From Triticum aestivum (taxonomy: Eukaryota > Streptophyta > Magnoliopsida > Poales > Poaceae): DNA of 64,000 bases. This document shows, piece after piece, positions 43,272 through 55,282 of the stretch. The notes beneath the pieces were generated by a model. The model saw only the letters and a list, made by a program, of their open reading frames with translations. It had not been told where the DNA came from and searched no databases. Numbering within the stretch: the stretch's first letter is position 1; every line of letters starts with the position of its first letter. The position numbers and the translations under genes are program-made. The stretch lies in assembly GCF_018294505.1 (NCBI RefSeq), contig NC_057804.1, positions 251,264,219-251,328,218 of the forward strand, in the 5' to 3' direction.

Positions 43272-46200
43272 ATGGCATCTGGTAGCCAGTCGTTCGAAGA
43301 CAATGGGAACCCATCAGATTTAGCCCGAGTCGCTAAGGAACATGGCAGATTTGCCATCTAGAGTGACGTTACCTCCACTGCCACCATTACCCGCTCATGC
43401 CCTGGGATCCGATCAACTTGCTCTAATGTACCAGTGGATGGAGCATTCTCGTCGAGACTCTCTAGAACACCAAAATAAGTTCATAGAACAGATGTTTGGT
43501 ATGATGAGAGGTCAACTGACTAAAAACTCAGAACATAGTGTCACGATTGGAGACTTCCAAAATACTAGACCACCAACCTTTTCAACTGCCATAGATCCAT
43601 TAGCCGCAGATGATTGGTTGATGGACATAGAGCTTAAACTTAACACTGTGAGATGCACGGATCAAGAAAAGGTTCGGTATGCATCCCATCAGTTAATTGG
43701 TCCTGCTGCCACATGGTGGAGAAATGTCCAAATTAGCATACCAGAAAACCACATAGTCACTTGGGACGAATTTAAGAGGAGATTCCGAGATAACTATGTC
43801 CAGCAAAGTGCGATGGAAATAAAAAGGAAGGAATTCCTGAACCTTAATCAAGGGTCTAAAACCATCGCAGAGTACCTAGATGAATTTAACTCACTATCCC
43901 GCTATGCATCAGAGGACACAAACACTGATACCAAAAAGGTGTACCGGATCATAGAAGGACTGAACCCATCCATACAACTTATTATAGCTCCTATAAAAAT
44001 AACTGAGTTCCGGGAGCTAGTAGACCGAGTCATTACAATCGAGAACCAGCAAATCATCGTAGAGGAAGAGCGCAGGAAGAAAGATAGGATGGAACCAAGG
44101 TTTGCCGTGAGAAGTGGAAATCGTCCTGTTGGCCTAGTCCGCGTGCCAATGGTCGGGCCCATCCGTCCTCCTTTCTGTAAAGCTCATAGACCACCTTTTA
44201 TGCCTCCGAGAGCCCCTATCAAATGTCACGTGTGCAGTGGACCACACTTGGCTCGAGATTGCCCAAAGGCGAGTGTTGTTTGTTTTTGTTGTGGACAAAA
44301 GGGACACTACAAAAACCAGTGCCCAAGCAAGAGTCAACCACAATCTGGCACAAATGGAGCTGTCCCACCTCAAAATAAGCGTCAGGCTAATTCAGCCCAA
44401 GTACACGGGAATGCGTTTACTGCCAACCGCGGGCGTGGTCATGGCGGTCTCACACGTGGACCATTCCGCCTGGCACATATGGATGTGGCACAAGTGGAGT
44501 CAGCTTCAGACAGAGTGACGGGTAACCTACTAATCCCTCCTAGAGTAGGACTAGTATTGTTTGACCCAGGAGAAACATATTCTTTCATATCACAACGCTT
44601 TGTTGAGACGCATAATCTGGACCGGACCCCCCTAGCCAAACCCATAAAAGTAGATTCACCAGGAGGCCCAATAATTGTTGAGCATGTTTGCCACAACCGT
44701 CCCTTTTGCATTGAGGGCATAACCTTTAATGCTAGCCTATTTATCATTGGCCTAATAGGGCTAGACGTTATTCTTGGAATGGACTGGTTAGCGAGTCATG
44801 GAGCAAGAATGGATTGTCCAGAAAATCCATATCCTTGAGAAGCCCAGAAAATAAATGGATAACCTTTAATAGTAGAAGAACCCGAGCAAAATCAAACCAA
44901 GCCTCAGTAGCCACTTTGGACAAAAACGAGGCTAAAGATGTACCCATGGTACAAGAATTTTTGGACGTATTTCCAGAAGAATTACCCGGGATGCCACCAG
45001 ACACGGAGATAGAGTTCACTATTGATATCATCCCAGGTACGGCACCCATATCAAAACGAGCATACCGTATGTCTGCGGAAGAACTAAAGGAATTAAGAAA
45101 ACAATTGGATGAACTAGAAGAAAAGGGGTTTATTAGACCAAGTGTGTCACCTTGGGCAGCACCAGTCTTATTCGTTAAGAAAAAGGACGAAAGTATGAGG
45201 CTATGTGTGGATTATCGAGCCTTGAATGAGGCGACCATTAAGAATAAGTACCCACTACCATGACTAGATGATCTATTTGATCAATTGAAAGGAGCCACTG
45301 TGTTCTCAAAAATAGATCTCCGATCTGGGTACCACCAACTAAAAGTAAAGGAAGAAGATATAATTAAGACTGCTTTCATAACCCGATATGGTCACCATGA
45401 ATTCATGGTTATTCCCTTTGGGCTCACAAATGCACCAGCAGTTTTCATGAACCTGATGAACCTAGTCCTCATGCCATATTTAGATAAGTTTGTGGTAGTG
45501 CTCATCAATGACATCCTCATATACTCTCGAAGTATTGAGGAATATGTTGAACACCTCCGAATAGTGCTACGGACCTTGAGCGAAAAACAACTCTATGCCA
45601 AATTCAAAAAGTGTGAATTTTGGCTAGAAGAAGTGTCCTTCTTAGGACACATTATATCAGGGAAAGGGATAGTCGTAGATCCTGCTAAAGTAGATGCAGT
45701 GTTGGCATGGAAATCCCGAACCAACGTAACAGAGATTCATAGCTTCCTTGGTTTAGCTGGATATTATCGAAGGATCATAGAAGGCTTCTCCCAGAAAGCA
45801 GCCCCTATGACCAAATTACTAAGTAAGGGAGTTCCATTTGACTGGAATGATAAGTGTGAGCAAAGTTTTCAACAGTTAAAGAAACGGCTCACAACCGCTC
45901 CTGTATTGGCTCTACCCGAACCAGGCAAAGCATTCATAGTATATTGTGATGCCTCTAGAGTTGGTTTGGGATGTGTGCTAATGCAAGATGGGAGAGCCAT
46001 AGCCTATGCCTCTCGCCGGTTAAAGCCCCATGAACAAAACTACCCCACCCATGACCTCGACTTAGTTGTCATGGTATTTGCGTTGAAGATGTGGAGGCAC
46101 TACCTTTATGGAAACCGTTTTGAACTATACACGGACCATAAAAGCCTCAAGTATATCTTCGCGCAAAAGGAGTTGAATATGAGACAAAGACGATGGTTAG

Positions 46201-47864
46201 AACTCATTAAGGATTATGACGTTAGTGTCAACTACCACCCAGGAAAAGCTAATGTGGTGGCAGATACCCTTAGCCGAAAAACCTCATGCAATCATGTCAA
46301 GATGCCAACCTATGATAAGCATCTGATACCTGAGCAGAAGATGATGGGAATTGAATTCATACATAAACCGGTTGAGAAAATCCTAGCCACATTAGCAATC
46401 AGACCCAATTTGTTGGACGAAATCAAGGAAAACCAAACCAAAGATGAGTTTATTTGTGAGGAAAAGCGCAGAATACAAGATGGTCAATCATCAGAATTCC
46501 GAATAGCGGAAGACGGATCACTTTGGTATAAAACCCGAGTATGTGTGCCAAATATCTTGGATATTAAGCAGATAATACTCCAGGAGGTACACAACACTCC
46601 GTACACCATACACCCTGGTAGCACAAAAATGTACCGGGATGTCAAGGATACATTTTGGTGGAGAAATATAAAAAGAGAAATTGCTCAGTATGTGGACGCG
46701 TGTGACACTTGTAAGAGAGTCAAGGCAGATCACCAGCGACCACCAGGCTTATTGCAACCTCTCCAAATTCCACAATGGAAATGGAAGGAAATCCACATGG
46801 ACTTTATCACTGGACTGCCCAAAACAACAAAATGAGAGGAGATCATATGGGTCATAGTTGACCGACTCACTAAATCTGCCCATTTTATCCCTTTAGCCCC
46901 GGGTTGTTCCAGAGAAAAATTGGCTGAGCTATATATCCACAGGATAGTAGCTCTACATGGGACACCTTCCAGAATAGTGTCAGATCTATGTTTGCATCCA
47001 AGTTCTGGGAAAAATTACAAGAAGCATTAGGAACAAAATTGGATTTTAGTACCGCTTACCACCCCCAGACTAGCGGTCAAGTCGAGAGGGTGAATAAAAT
47101 CATAGAGGACATGCTAAGGGCTTGTGTGCTAGATTTTGGTGATTCATGGAGCAAGCACTTGTCCTTAGCAGAGTTCGCTTATAACAATAGCTACCAAGCT
47201 AGTATTGGTATGTCCCCATTTGAGGCCTTATACGGTCGAAGATGCCGAACCCCAATATGTTGGGTGGAAACCGGAGAAAAGAAACTCTTAGCACCCGACT
47301 TGGTCCAAGAGACCGAGGAAAAAGTTCGCATAATTAGAGAGCGGCTCAAGACGGCGCAAAGCCGGCAAAATAGTTGTGCGGATAAGAGACGATGTGATAT
47401 ACAATGTCAACCCGGAGACTTTGTTTATTTAAAAGTCTCACCAATTAAAGGTGTCAAGCGCTTTGGAGTACAAGGAAAACTAAGTCCGCGATATATTGGT
47501 CCCTATCGGATCTTAAAAAGAAGAGGGGCGGTGGCGTACAAATTAGAATTGCCAACGCACCTATAAGGGGTTCATGACGTATTTCATGTTTCCCAATTAA
47601 GCAAGAGCGTAAAGTCACCATTTGAGAGAGTCTCGGAGGAAAAATTAACCCTCCGAAAGGACTTAACGTATGAGAAGCATCCTAGTCGTATTCTGGACAC
47701 CGAGGAAAAGAAACTCAAGAGTAAAACAACCTAAATATTGCAAGGTGCAATGGGGAAATCATCCGGTGCGAGAAGCGACTTGGGAAAAAGAGGATGAGCT
47801 TCGAGAAAAATATCCTTACCTTTTCAAGGTGCAACTTAAATTTCAAGGACGAAATTTTCTCTAA
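43272..47864 (+). pseudogene. gag-pol polyprotein, unit 2: Gag, protease, RT, RNase H, integrase, chromodomain
   Basis: The ATG at 43272 is followed by a 2-base deletion near 43324; from 43342 a 498-codon frame runs through Gag and protease. In that frame knuckle residues are C295-C298-H302-C307 and C314-C317-H322-C327, and protease Asp is D408 in DPGETYSFIS. Pol continues in another frame (44814-46835) with TGA at 45261-45263. The reverse transcriptase motif reads [11 protein letters not shown], so the first catalytic Asp of the FIDD box is Asn: the enzyme would be inactive. RNase H ([25 protein letters not shown]) and the integrase zinc finger are intact; the integrase core has TGA near 46833, a 7-base deletion near 46986 and TAA near 47564. 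The chromodomain (CKVQWGNHPVREATWEKEDE) ends at 47864. Confidence 0.93.
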
Positions 47865-47875
47865 GGGGGATAGGA
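47862..47875 (+). other. Polypurine tract, unit 2
   Basis: Purine-rich AAGGGGGATAGGA-type sequence directly before LTR3. Confidence 0.8.
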
Positions 47876-48218
47876 TGTAAGAACCGTCAAAATTAGATAA
47901 CGATAATTTCAACGGTGTTGCCCAAACATTAATTAAAATAATGGAAACACCTGACATATAATTTTTATTATAGGAAATAGCATTTGACCATGCACAACAA
48001 AATATTTTTCAAACCTTCATATGTTCTACAAATTTATAATCAAATCTTGGTCTCATTTTTTCACATAAAGTAAATGTCAACTAATGGCTAGCCAAGCAAA
48101 TTACACTTGTCCCTAATACAGCCTACAAGAGACACAAGTGGAGGCATGCATGCTAGCCTAACCACTCATGCATGCCAGATGTAATGCCTCTCCAAACCGA
48201 CATAGCTACTAACCCCAC

Positions 48219-48226
48219 TATAAATA
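48219..48226 (+). promoter_or_regulatory. LTR3 TATA box
   Basis: TATAAATA followed by AGGAGCCG, equivalent to 5894-5901. Confidence 0.6.
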
Positions 48227-49079
48227 GGAGCCGTTCCTTTCACTATGGTCCATTCCACCTCACACACAAACACATACACTGGAGTACCCCCACCACTTGC
48301 CTTTTCACCTTCTGCCACACTGTTGTCCTTCACTGCAATGAAGCCCTTTGGGTTGCATGCGTCACCAGGTACTAATGAAGTACCTTGTTGTGTTACCCTT
48401 TTTGCTTGACTTCTTATCTATCTTCACCTTGGTTTGAATCAGTCCATGAGCATCTATTCACCTTGATCTATTTACCTTGCTGTAAAAAGAACAAAATATT
48501 TGCGTAAACACCCAAGTTAAACAAAACTAATTAGATCAATCGCAAAAGCTTGTAAAAGTTTCTGTGAATGACATCTACAGCTGGTACTAGATCTAACATG
48601 CCAAGAATCAAATCCTAAGTACTAGTAACTTGCTAAGACATGTATGTGTGTATCCAAAAGATCAATCTTCCTGTGTATACCTTGTTTGAATTATTAATCC
48701 CCGCCAATCTGTAGCAAACATTGAGTGATTGATGTTTATAATCTACTCACAAGTAATTAATTTTGGAGTTTCACTGCCATTATTTGCTTCTATATGGTGT
48801 TCAAGGATGAGTAGCACTAGTTAGGAACAACATTTAGATCTAATCAGTAGCAATACCATGACCACGCCATAAATTAAATCTTGATTAATTTTGTAGCCTT
48901 GAAATAAACAAAGAGAAAGAAGGCAATATGGCTGAGTGGGCAATAGTAGGGCCTGAGATAAAATGAACAATATATGCACACCCACGTTGACATCTAGCAA
49001 GCACTTGATGTGAAATTTGGAACACTTGATGGAGAAGGAATCAGAATTAGTACTTACCAGTAGTAGCAGTAGGATGTGG

Positions 49080-49403
49080 CTAGTCCACACCGTTAGCAGC
49101 AAAGCCATGCGACCGAGCAGCGTCGGTGAAGCCGCACACGCCCGACGCCCGTGGCCGCAAGCCTCGTGCGTGTGGCTGCGCTAGGGGAGGATGTACGCAT
49201 GGAGACATCGTTGCCGCTGCAGCCGGTGGCAAGCCCACCGGACCTGAATCAGGCAGCGCTAGGATTAAGTGGTGGCGACATTTTTGGCGGCGGCCGATAA
49301 AATAAATAGGGGGAAATGGTAGAGGGGGATGAGGAGAATCTGTAGGTGTCCACCGTGTCGCGGGAGATGCCCGGATGGGGCAGATCAAGGCGGCGGCGAC
49401 CAT
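49080..49403 (-). other. Antisense gene-like ORF in LTR3
   Basis: The minus strand has a (CT)n-containing leader (49404-49500), ATG at 49403 and 107 open codons rich in Pro, Ala, Arg and His (MVAAALICPIRASPATRW..., ending SHGFAANGVD). About 25 bp after the stop comes CTG|GTAAGTA (49051-49060, minus), a consensus splice donor. This is the least damaged copy together with LTR2. I do not recognise the protein. Confidence 0.45.
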
Positions 49404-50903
49404 GCTCTGTTCTTGGGGAGAGAGAGAGAGGTGGGTGGCTGGTTCTGTTCTTGGGATAGTAGAGAAGACGAGGAGAGAAACGAGCTGGGTTCAACGAGTA
49501 AAATACTAGTAGTGCAGTACTAGGCTACTGTTTCCTTTTTACTTATTTTTTTTACTCTCTGGACTGGATAGCATACGTGCATGCTACTCTGATTTGGATG
49601 GCTTGATGCATTTCATCTCTCAATGAAACACTAGGACGTATGACAGCCTAGTTAATTAATTATATGGCTTTCCCAACATGGCCGTGTTGCTGGATCTTTA
49701 GATTTTAAATTAGGAAATATAAACATGTTTGTGAAATAATTATCAGGAGCCGATCTCGGATCCATAGGAGCCACGCCTGGTGGTTCCGAGTTGGTCGAAG
49801 CACTATCCGACTAGTCGTCATCTCCTTGACCATGCCTTGATAAATGTTTTCCGGGCTATGGGTCATTTCTAAAATTTTGCATGAGAATTAAAAATAAATA
49901 TTTTTCATAAATAAAATGAAATTTGGATAAGGTGGATCCATTGATTTGGGAATTGGATCAGACCAGGTGAAGCATCTGTATTAAGTAGTTGTGACCCGTG
50001 TAGGGTTACAATATAAATAAATATTTGGTGGGTAGGGGAGCTCATGTTGGTGAAAGCAACCCAGGGAGGGTCAGCTTGGATGGCTGTAGGATCGAAAGTA
50101 TGTTTAGAGGGGGGGGGGTGATTAGACTACTTGACCAAATAAAAACTTATCCTTTCCCCAATTTTAGTCTTTGGCTGATTTTAGCTAACTTAGCACAATT
50201 CAAGCAATCTCAACACAATTCAAGCAAGCATGCAAAGAGTATATGAGTAGCGGAAAGTAAAGCATGCAACTTGCAAGAATGTAAAGGGAAGGGTTTGGAG
50301 AATTCAAACGTAATTGGAGACACAGATGTTTTTGTCGTGGTTCCGATAGGTGGTGCTATTGTACATCCACATTGATGGAGACTTCAACCCACGAAGGGTA
50401 ACGGTTGCGCGAGTCCATGGAGGGCTCCACCCACGAAGGGTCCACGAAGAAGCAACCTTGTCTATCCGACCATGGCTGTCGTCCACGAATGACTTGCCTC
50501 ACTAGCGGTAGATCTTCACGAAGTAGGCGATCTCCTTGCACTTACAAACTCCTTGGTTCAACTCCGCAATCTTGTTGGAGGCTCCCAAGTGACACCTAGC
50601 CAATCTAGGAGACACCACTCTCCAAGAAGTAACAAATGGTGTGTTGATGATGAACTCCTTGCTCTTGTGCTTCAAATGATAGTCTCCCCAACACTCAACT
50701 CTCTCTCACAGGATTTGAATTTGGTGGAAAGAAGATTTGAGTGGAAAGCAATTTGGGAAAGGCTAGAGATCAAGATTCATATGGTAGGAATGGAATATCT
50801 TGGCCTCAACACAAGTGTAGGTGGTTCTCTCTCAAAAAATGCAAGTTGGAAGTGTAGGTTCATTCTGATGGCTCTCTCCTCGAATGAAGAGGAGGTGGAG
50901 GGG

Positions 50904-50911
50904 TATATATA
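50904..50911 (-). promoter_or_regulatory. TATA box of the copia LTR
   Basis: The minus strand reads GGAGACTATATATACCCC. The palindrome array begins about 42 bp upstream on the same strand, and a CT/GA-rich leader lies downstream. Confidence 0.65.
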
Positions 50912-50953
50912 GTCTCCACACAAAATCTAACCGTTACACACAACTTGCCAATC

Positions 50954-51413
50954 TCGGTGGGACCGAATTGAGAAACTCGGTCGGACCAATTCAGCAAATC
51001 TAGTGACCGTTAGGATTTTCGGTGGGACCGACATGCAACTCGGTAGGACCGATATGGTTAGGGTTAGGGCATAATGTAATCTCGATGAGACCGATTACAC
51101 AAACTCGGTAGGACCGATTTTGGTAATAAGCTAACCAGAGAGTTGGTCAGGTAAACTCGGTGGGACCGGTTCGCTCATTTCGGTGAGACAGAAATGTTAC
51201 GAAGAGAAAACAGAGAGTTTACATTGCAATCTCGGTGGGACCGATCGCTCATCTCGGTGGTACCGAAATGTTACGAAGGGAAATAGAGAGATTACAATCC
51301 CATCTCGGTGAGACCGAGATCCCTATCAGTGAGACCGATTTGCCTAGGGTTTGTGGCAGTGGCTATGACAACTGAACTCGGTGGCGCCGGATAGAAAGAA
51401 TCGGTGGGGCCGA
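50954..51413. repeat. Array of TCGGTnnnACCGA palindromes in the copia LTR
   Basis: About 14 units match or nearly match TCGGTGGGACCGA over 460 bp, at irregular spacing of roughly 20-55 bp. Each unit is an interrupted palindrome (TCGGT and ACCGA arms, 3-base centre). The variable centres and spacers exclude a simple microsatellite. The same motif recurs at 54498-54706 and 55063-55282. Confidence 0.85.
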
Positions 51414-51766
51414 GTTTGAATTTTGGTTTAGGTCATATGTGGATGTGAGAAAGTAGTTGAGGGCTTTGGAGCATGTCACTAAGCATTTTTAGCAAGTAAG
51501 CCATTAAGCAACACCTCATCCCTCCTTGATAGTATTGGCTTTTCCTATAGACTCAATTTGATCTTGGATCACTAAAACATAAAATGTAGAGTCTTGAGCT
51601 TTGAGCTTGAGCCAATCCTTTTGTCCTTAGCATTTTGAGGGGTCCACTTTTCTCATCCATGTCATGCCAATCATTGAGCTTTCCTGAAATATTCATCTTA
51701 AAATAGCACTAGCTCAATGAGCTATATGTTGTTAGGAATTACCAAAACCACCTAGGGATAGTTGCA

Positions 51767-51788
51767 CTTTCAATCTCCCCCTTTTTGG
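51767..51788 (-). other. Polypurine tract of the copia element
   Basis: On the minus strand it reads CCAAAAAGGGGGAGATTG followed by AAAG, directly before the LTR start TGCAACTATCC. Confidence 0.85.
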
Positions 51789-52286
51789 TAATTGATGACA
51801 ACATATATATCAAAGCTTAGACAAATGATAATAAGAGTGAAAGACATTGTCGCTTTGAGAAGTATGTGAAATGTAAGAGCTCCCCCTAAATGTGTGCATA
51901 GTTTAGGATTTGCTTTGGACTGCAAATGCACAATGAGTTGGGATCATGAGTTACTCTTCCATGTCACATACATCTTGGTGGAGCGCTAAAAAATGATAAT
52001 AGTTAAATACATGCACTCATCACCAAGCAAAGTGAATGATCATATGGAGATAAAAGGATAATGTCATCCAACAAGCATTAAGGTAGCATATGATCAAACA
52101 CATGATCATCCAAGTATCTCACAAAAGCATAAAGTATCTCAAACAAGCAAATAAAGTTCAACCACCAAAACAAGAGAGAACAAAAGCAACACTCTCTCTC
52201 GAAGCCTATGATCTATACAGTTTTCTCCCCCTTTGGCAACAAGTTACCAAAAAGTTCATAGAAAATGCATAGCACTAAATCGACTC
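51789..52286 (-). other. 3' untranslated region of the copia element
   Basis: About 500 bp between the accessory ORF and the polypurine tract, AT-rich and without a credible ORF on either strand. Confidence 0.6.
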
Positions 52287-54349
52287 TCAGGTTTGGTCTT
52301 CAGGTGGTGGTGTAGAGATGGCTCCTTGGACGAAGACTTCAGTTGATGTGGATGGAGCTGGTGGAGTAGGTGCTGGAGCTAGTTGCACAGAAACTATAGC
52401 TGGTGCAGATGAAGTGGCTCTGGTGTCTGGAGCAGGCACTGCAGCTGATCTTTGACTCCTAGGCACTCTGGCAAAAGCATCAGTAGTAGTCTTTCCCTTT
52501 CTCTCCTGCATGTCATCCTGAAGTTGCTTAACAACTGACTGTATCTCAGTGACCTTCACATCCAAGTCATAGAACTTCTGCTCCATGATCCTCTCCAGGC
52601 TCTCCTGGTTTTGAGTCAGGGTGGCCAATCCTTCTCAATCCTCAGAGTTGAGGCAATCAAGTAGCCAAGTTGATCCTGCTTGCTCTTCAAGAAGTACTGA
52701 GATGCCTCATCAATGGTTGGCATCTTTGCAGCCTTTTCAGTCCTTGCCTTCTCCTTCTTTGCTTGTGCTTGCATAGAAGATGGTTCATCTTCATCCATTA
52801 CCACTGTGTTGTCCTCAAAATCTGGATAGATGGGCATGTGTTCCTTGTCCAAGAGGTATGTGCCAGTGCCCATCTTGGAGTTGATTAGCTCCTGGATCTG
52901 TGCGGCATACCCACAACTTCTCTTCTGATCTGCAACTGTCCTCTTGATAGTTTTTACTATGAGGCTCATGACCTTGAATTTTTGAGGCACATCAAATATG
53001 TGAAGTAGGTTGATAGCATGGCCTCTTATCATCTTGTGATCTCCAGACTTAGGCAAAAGAGTGTACCTGAGGATCCATTTGATTGTTGGCAATCCTGACA
53101 GAAGGTAATGTACTGATCCAAACTTGTATGTCTCAACAACAGCATCTGGGATCTCTCTGTACATGTGTGCCATGGAGTTGTGATCCTTCTTATTCTTGGC
53201 ATAGACATCCAAGTCATCCTCTTTCTCCTTAGGAGCATTGATCAACTTTGCCCATTCTTCAACTGATGATTGGTACCTAGTACCTTCAGACATCCAGACA
53301 ATCCTTCCATCTTGGTAGAAGTGAGCTGTGGAGTAGAACTACATAATAAGCTCATCATTCCACTTTGTGAGCTTCTGCCCAACAAAGTCATCCACTCCAC
53401 AAGCACTGAAACTGTCATACACCCTTGGATAATGCTCTTCATTCTTCCTGATGTACTCCCAGTATACCCATCTCATATCATAGACAATTGGCTTCTTGTC
53501 AAGCAGCACTGTCTCATAGAAATCTTGTTGTTCCTTTGTATGAAACCTGCAGTCCACATCAGTTCTCCTCCTAACTGCATAGGGATCAGTCAATCTCCAC
53601 TGCGTGAGACCTGCATCCTTCCTCAGCTTCGTATCCTCAGCTACAAGATGAACATCATTGTGATCTGGAATTTTGGGCTTCAACTTTCTCAAGACATGTG
53701 ACTCATCATCATCTTCTTCTTCTATAGCAGCTTCAGGCACTGGGGCCTTGTTCTTTTCTCCAGCAGGAATGTTCCTTGTATTCCTCTTGGGTGCATATTT
53801 GGGCTTTAGAGCAGCTGCCTTAGGAGCTTCTTTGGGCTTTGATGAAGCAGCCCCTGACCTGATGGCATCACCCATAAGCTTTTGAGCTTTGGGTGCTGGT
53901 GCAGCAACCTCTTCCTCTTCTTCTTCTTCCATCATGGAAGGCTTTTCAACAACCCTGGCCATGGTCTTCTTGACCCTTTCCTTCCTCTTCTTCCCTTCTG
54001 CAGCAGCCTCTTTGGGTTCAGATTCCAAAGGTACTTGAGTAGGGGCTCTGGCTTTAGACATGGGAATTCTTCTTGCAGGTGCTTTGGTCTTCATACCAGG
54101 CTTAGTGGTAGCAGTTGTGCCATACTCCTTCTTGAACACCTTCTTCTTGGAAGTGGCCTCATCCTCAACAACCACATAGTCTTCATCCTCAGAATCTGAG
54201 GTTCTCTTCTTTCTGGCCCTGGTGGCTGCCTTGGGTAAGTTGCTGGGTGTGCTCATGCTACCCTCATCATAGCTGCTAGAGGGACTAGTGCCCTCACTCA
54301 TCTGAACCTGCTCCTCAGACTTGTTCTGGCTGTCACTTTGATCAGACAT
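52287..54349 (-). pseudogene. Accessory ORF of the copia element (plant-transposon-protein-like domain)
   Basis: I start at ATG 54349 (MSDQSDSQNKSEEQ) rather than at the upstream in-frame ATG at 54445. Residues about 1-225 are low-complexity, Lys/Glu/Ala/Pro-rich (acidic run MMEEEEEEEVAAPAP). Residues about 255-480 form a folded-looking domain (RRRTDVDCRFHTKEQQDFYE, VGQKLTKWNDELIM, SSVEEWAKLI, HYLLSGLPTIKWILRYTLLP) resembling the domain annotated in grasses as putative plant transposon protein. Next come a Lys/Glu helix, a coiled coil (ESLERIMEQKFYDLDVKV) and a Pro/Thr-rich tail. Lesions: in-frame TAG at 53339-53341 and a frameshift near 52620. SIRE/Maximus elements often carry an env-like or extra ORF downstream of pol; whether this corresponds is uncertain. 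Confidence 0.75.
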
Positions 54350-55043
54350 GTTGCAAACTGATAGCAGACCCTGTGAATAGATATAGATGAGGTAGAGTAG
54401 ATGAGCATCACAAAATACAAACGTTTTTGCAAAATATTTAGTCAAAAACTTAGTTTTAGTTTTCCATAGAAAGCATTTCAGATCTACCGATTTGTGAACT
54501 CGGTGATATCGAAGCAGCTTTTGGAACCTAAACTAGTGAACTCGGTCAGACCGAGTCACAGTTCGGTGGCACCGAGACTGCTAGGGTTTCACAAAGTCCT
54601 GAACTCGGTCACACTGATTTGCAATTCTCGGTCAGACCAAGAATCACATGTGCAATGGCCTTAGCCGAATCGGTGGAACCGAGTTCTACAACTCGATCAG
54701 TCCGAGATGGTTTCGGCGGAAACCTAACCCTAAATTTTCAATTCACATCTAATCTACGAAGTGTTTTCTGTGGATAAGATGATCTCAATCGTGGCAAGAT
54801 TAATGGCAAAACAATGTGCTAGGAATTCGGAGTTAGGAATAGCACAAAGATCAAGTCCATACCCTAGTTCAGCGATGGACTTGATACAGCGGCAACGGCG
54901 GAGTCGATTCCCATTGACGGCGGCGGAGACCAGCGGCGAGAGGCAGCTGGTGACGAGGAGGACGATCCGGAGACCCAGGGAGGCAGAGCAGGCTGAGCGT
55001 GGGCGAAAGAGTTTGGAGAAATTTCCAAAATTTGACCCATGGA
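54350..55043 (-). other. Leader-like region of the accessory ORF
   Basis: On the minus strand, downstream of the TATA box at 55044-55051, comes a GC-rich stretch (54870-55040) that looks like a plant 5' exon, then AT-rich sequence, a second palindrome cluster (54498-54706) and finally TATTCACAG|GGTCTGC (54365-54385), an acceptor-like site shortly before the ATG at 54349. An intron in the leader is possible. ORFs in both orientations here are short and unconvincing. Confidence 0.45.
54498..54706. repeat. Second cluster of TCGGTnnnACCGA palindromes
   Basis: About seven units (for example TCGGTCAGACCGA, TCGGTGGCACCGA, TCGGTGGAACCGA) in 210 bp, between the leader-like block and the accessory ORF. 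Confidence 0.8.
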
Positions 55044-55051
55044 TATATATA
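55044..55051 (-). promoter_or_regulatory. Internal TATA box upstream of the accessory ORF
   Basis: The minus strand reads GGCTATATATATCC. A palindrome cluster ends 12 bp upstream. This repeats the arrangement in the LTR and suggests a separate promoter for the accessory ORF. Confidence 0.5.
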
Positions 55052-55062
55052 GCCTGACCCTG

Positions 55063-55282
55063 TCGGTGTGACCGAGTGGAACAACTCGGTGGCACCGAGA
55101 TACATAACTGCAAGCAGTTACAACAACTCAGTGTGACCGAAAAGTTCAAATCGGTTGCACCAAGATTGAAAACCTAGATCGACTTAGTGATCTCGGTATG
55201 ACCGAAATGGAAGAATCGGTCAGACCGAAACGCACAAAGAAGTTTTGGAAGTTTAAGTCTATCATGAATCGGGGACTCCGAG
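55063..55282. repeat. Third cluster of TCGGTnnnACCGA palindromes
   Basis: About seven units in 220 bp (TCGGTGTGACCGA, TCGGTGGCACCGA, TCGGTATGACCGA, TCGGTCAGACCGA and weaker ones), directly upstream of the internal TATA box on the minus strand. Confidence 0.8.

Larger units (their letters stand above)
47876..50084 (+). repeat. LTR3 of the array, left part
   Basis: It starts TGTAAGAACC and follows LTR2 to 50084, where the copia element begins. The 5 bases ATGGC (50080-50084) should be one copy of the copia target duplication; the rest of LTR3, about 1.0-1.1 kb, should lie beyond the right edge. It lacks the MITE and the Harbinger element. Confidence 0.92.
50085..51766 (-). repeat. 3' LTR of the copia element
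   Basis: About 1.68 kb. On the minus strand it starts TGCAACTATCCC at 51766, right after the polypurine tract, and ends CGATCCTACA at 50085. It contains a TATA box (50904-50911) and an array of TCGGTnnnACCGA palindromes (50954-51413). A long G run lies at 50109-50119. Confidence 0.87.

Noticed and set aside
50954..51413. Palindrome array considered as CRISPR-like or as a satellite
   Set aside because: Units are short with variable centres and uneven spacers, in a plant retrotransposon LTR; neither CRISPR repeats nor a satellite period fit.
53270..54199. Plus-strand ORFs opposite the copia accessory gene
   Set aside because: They mirror the Lys/Glu/Ser-rich minus-strand coding sequence and show no domain of their own.
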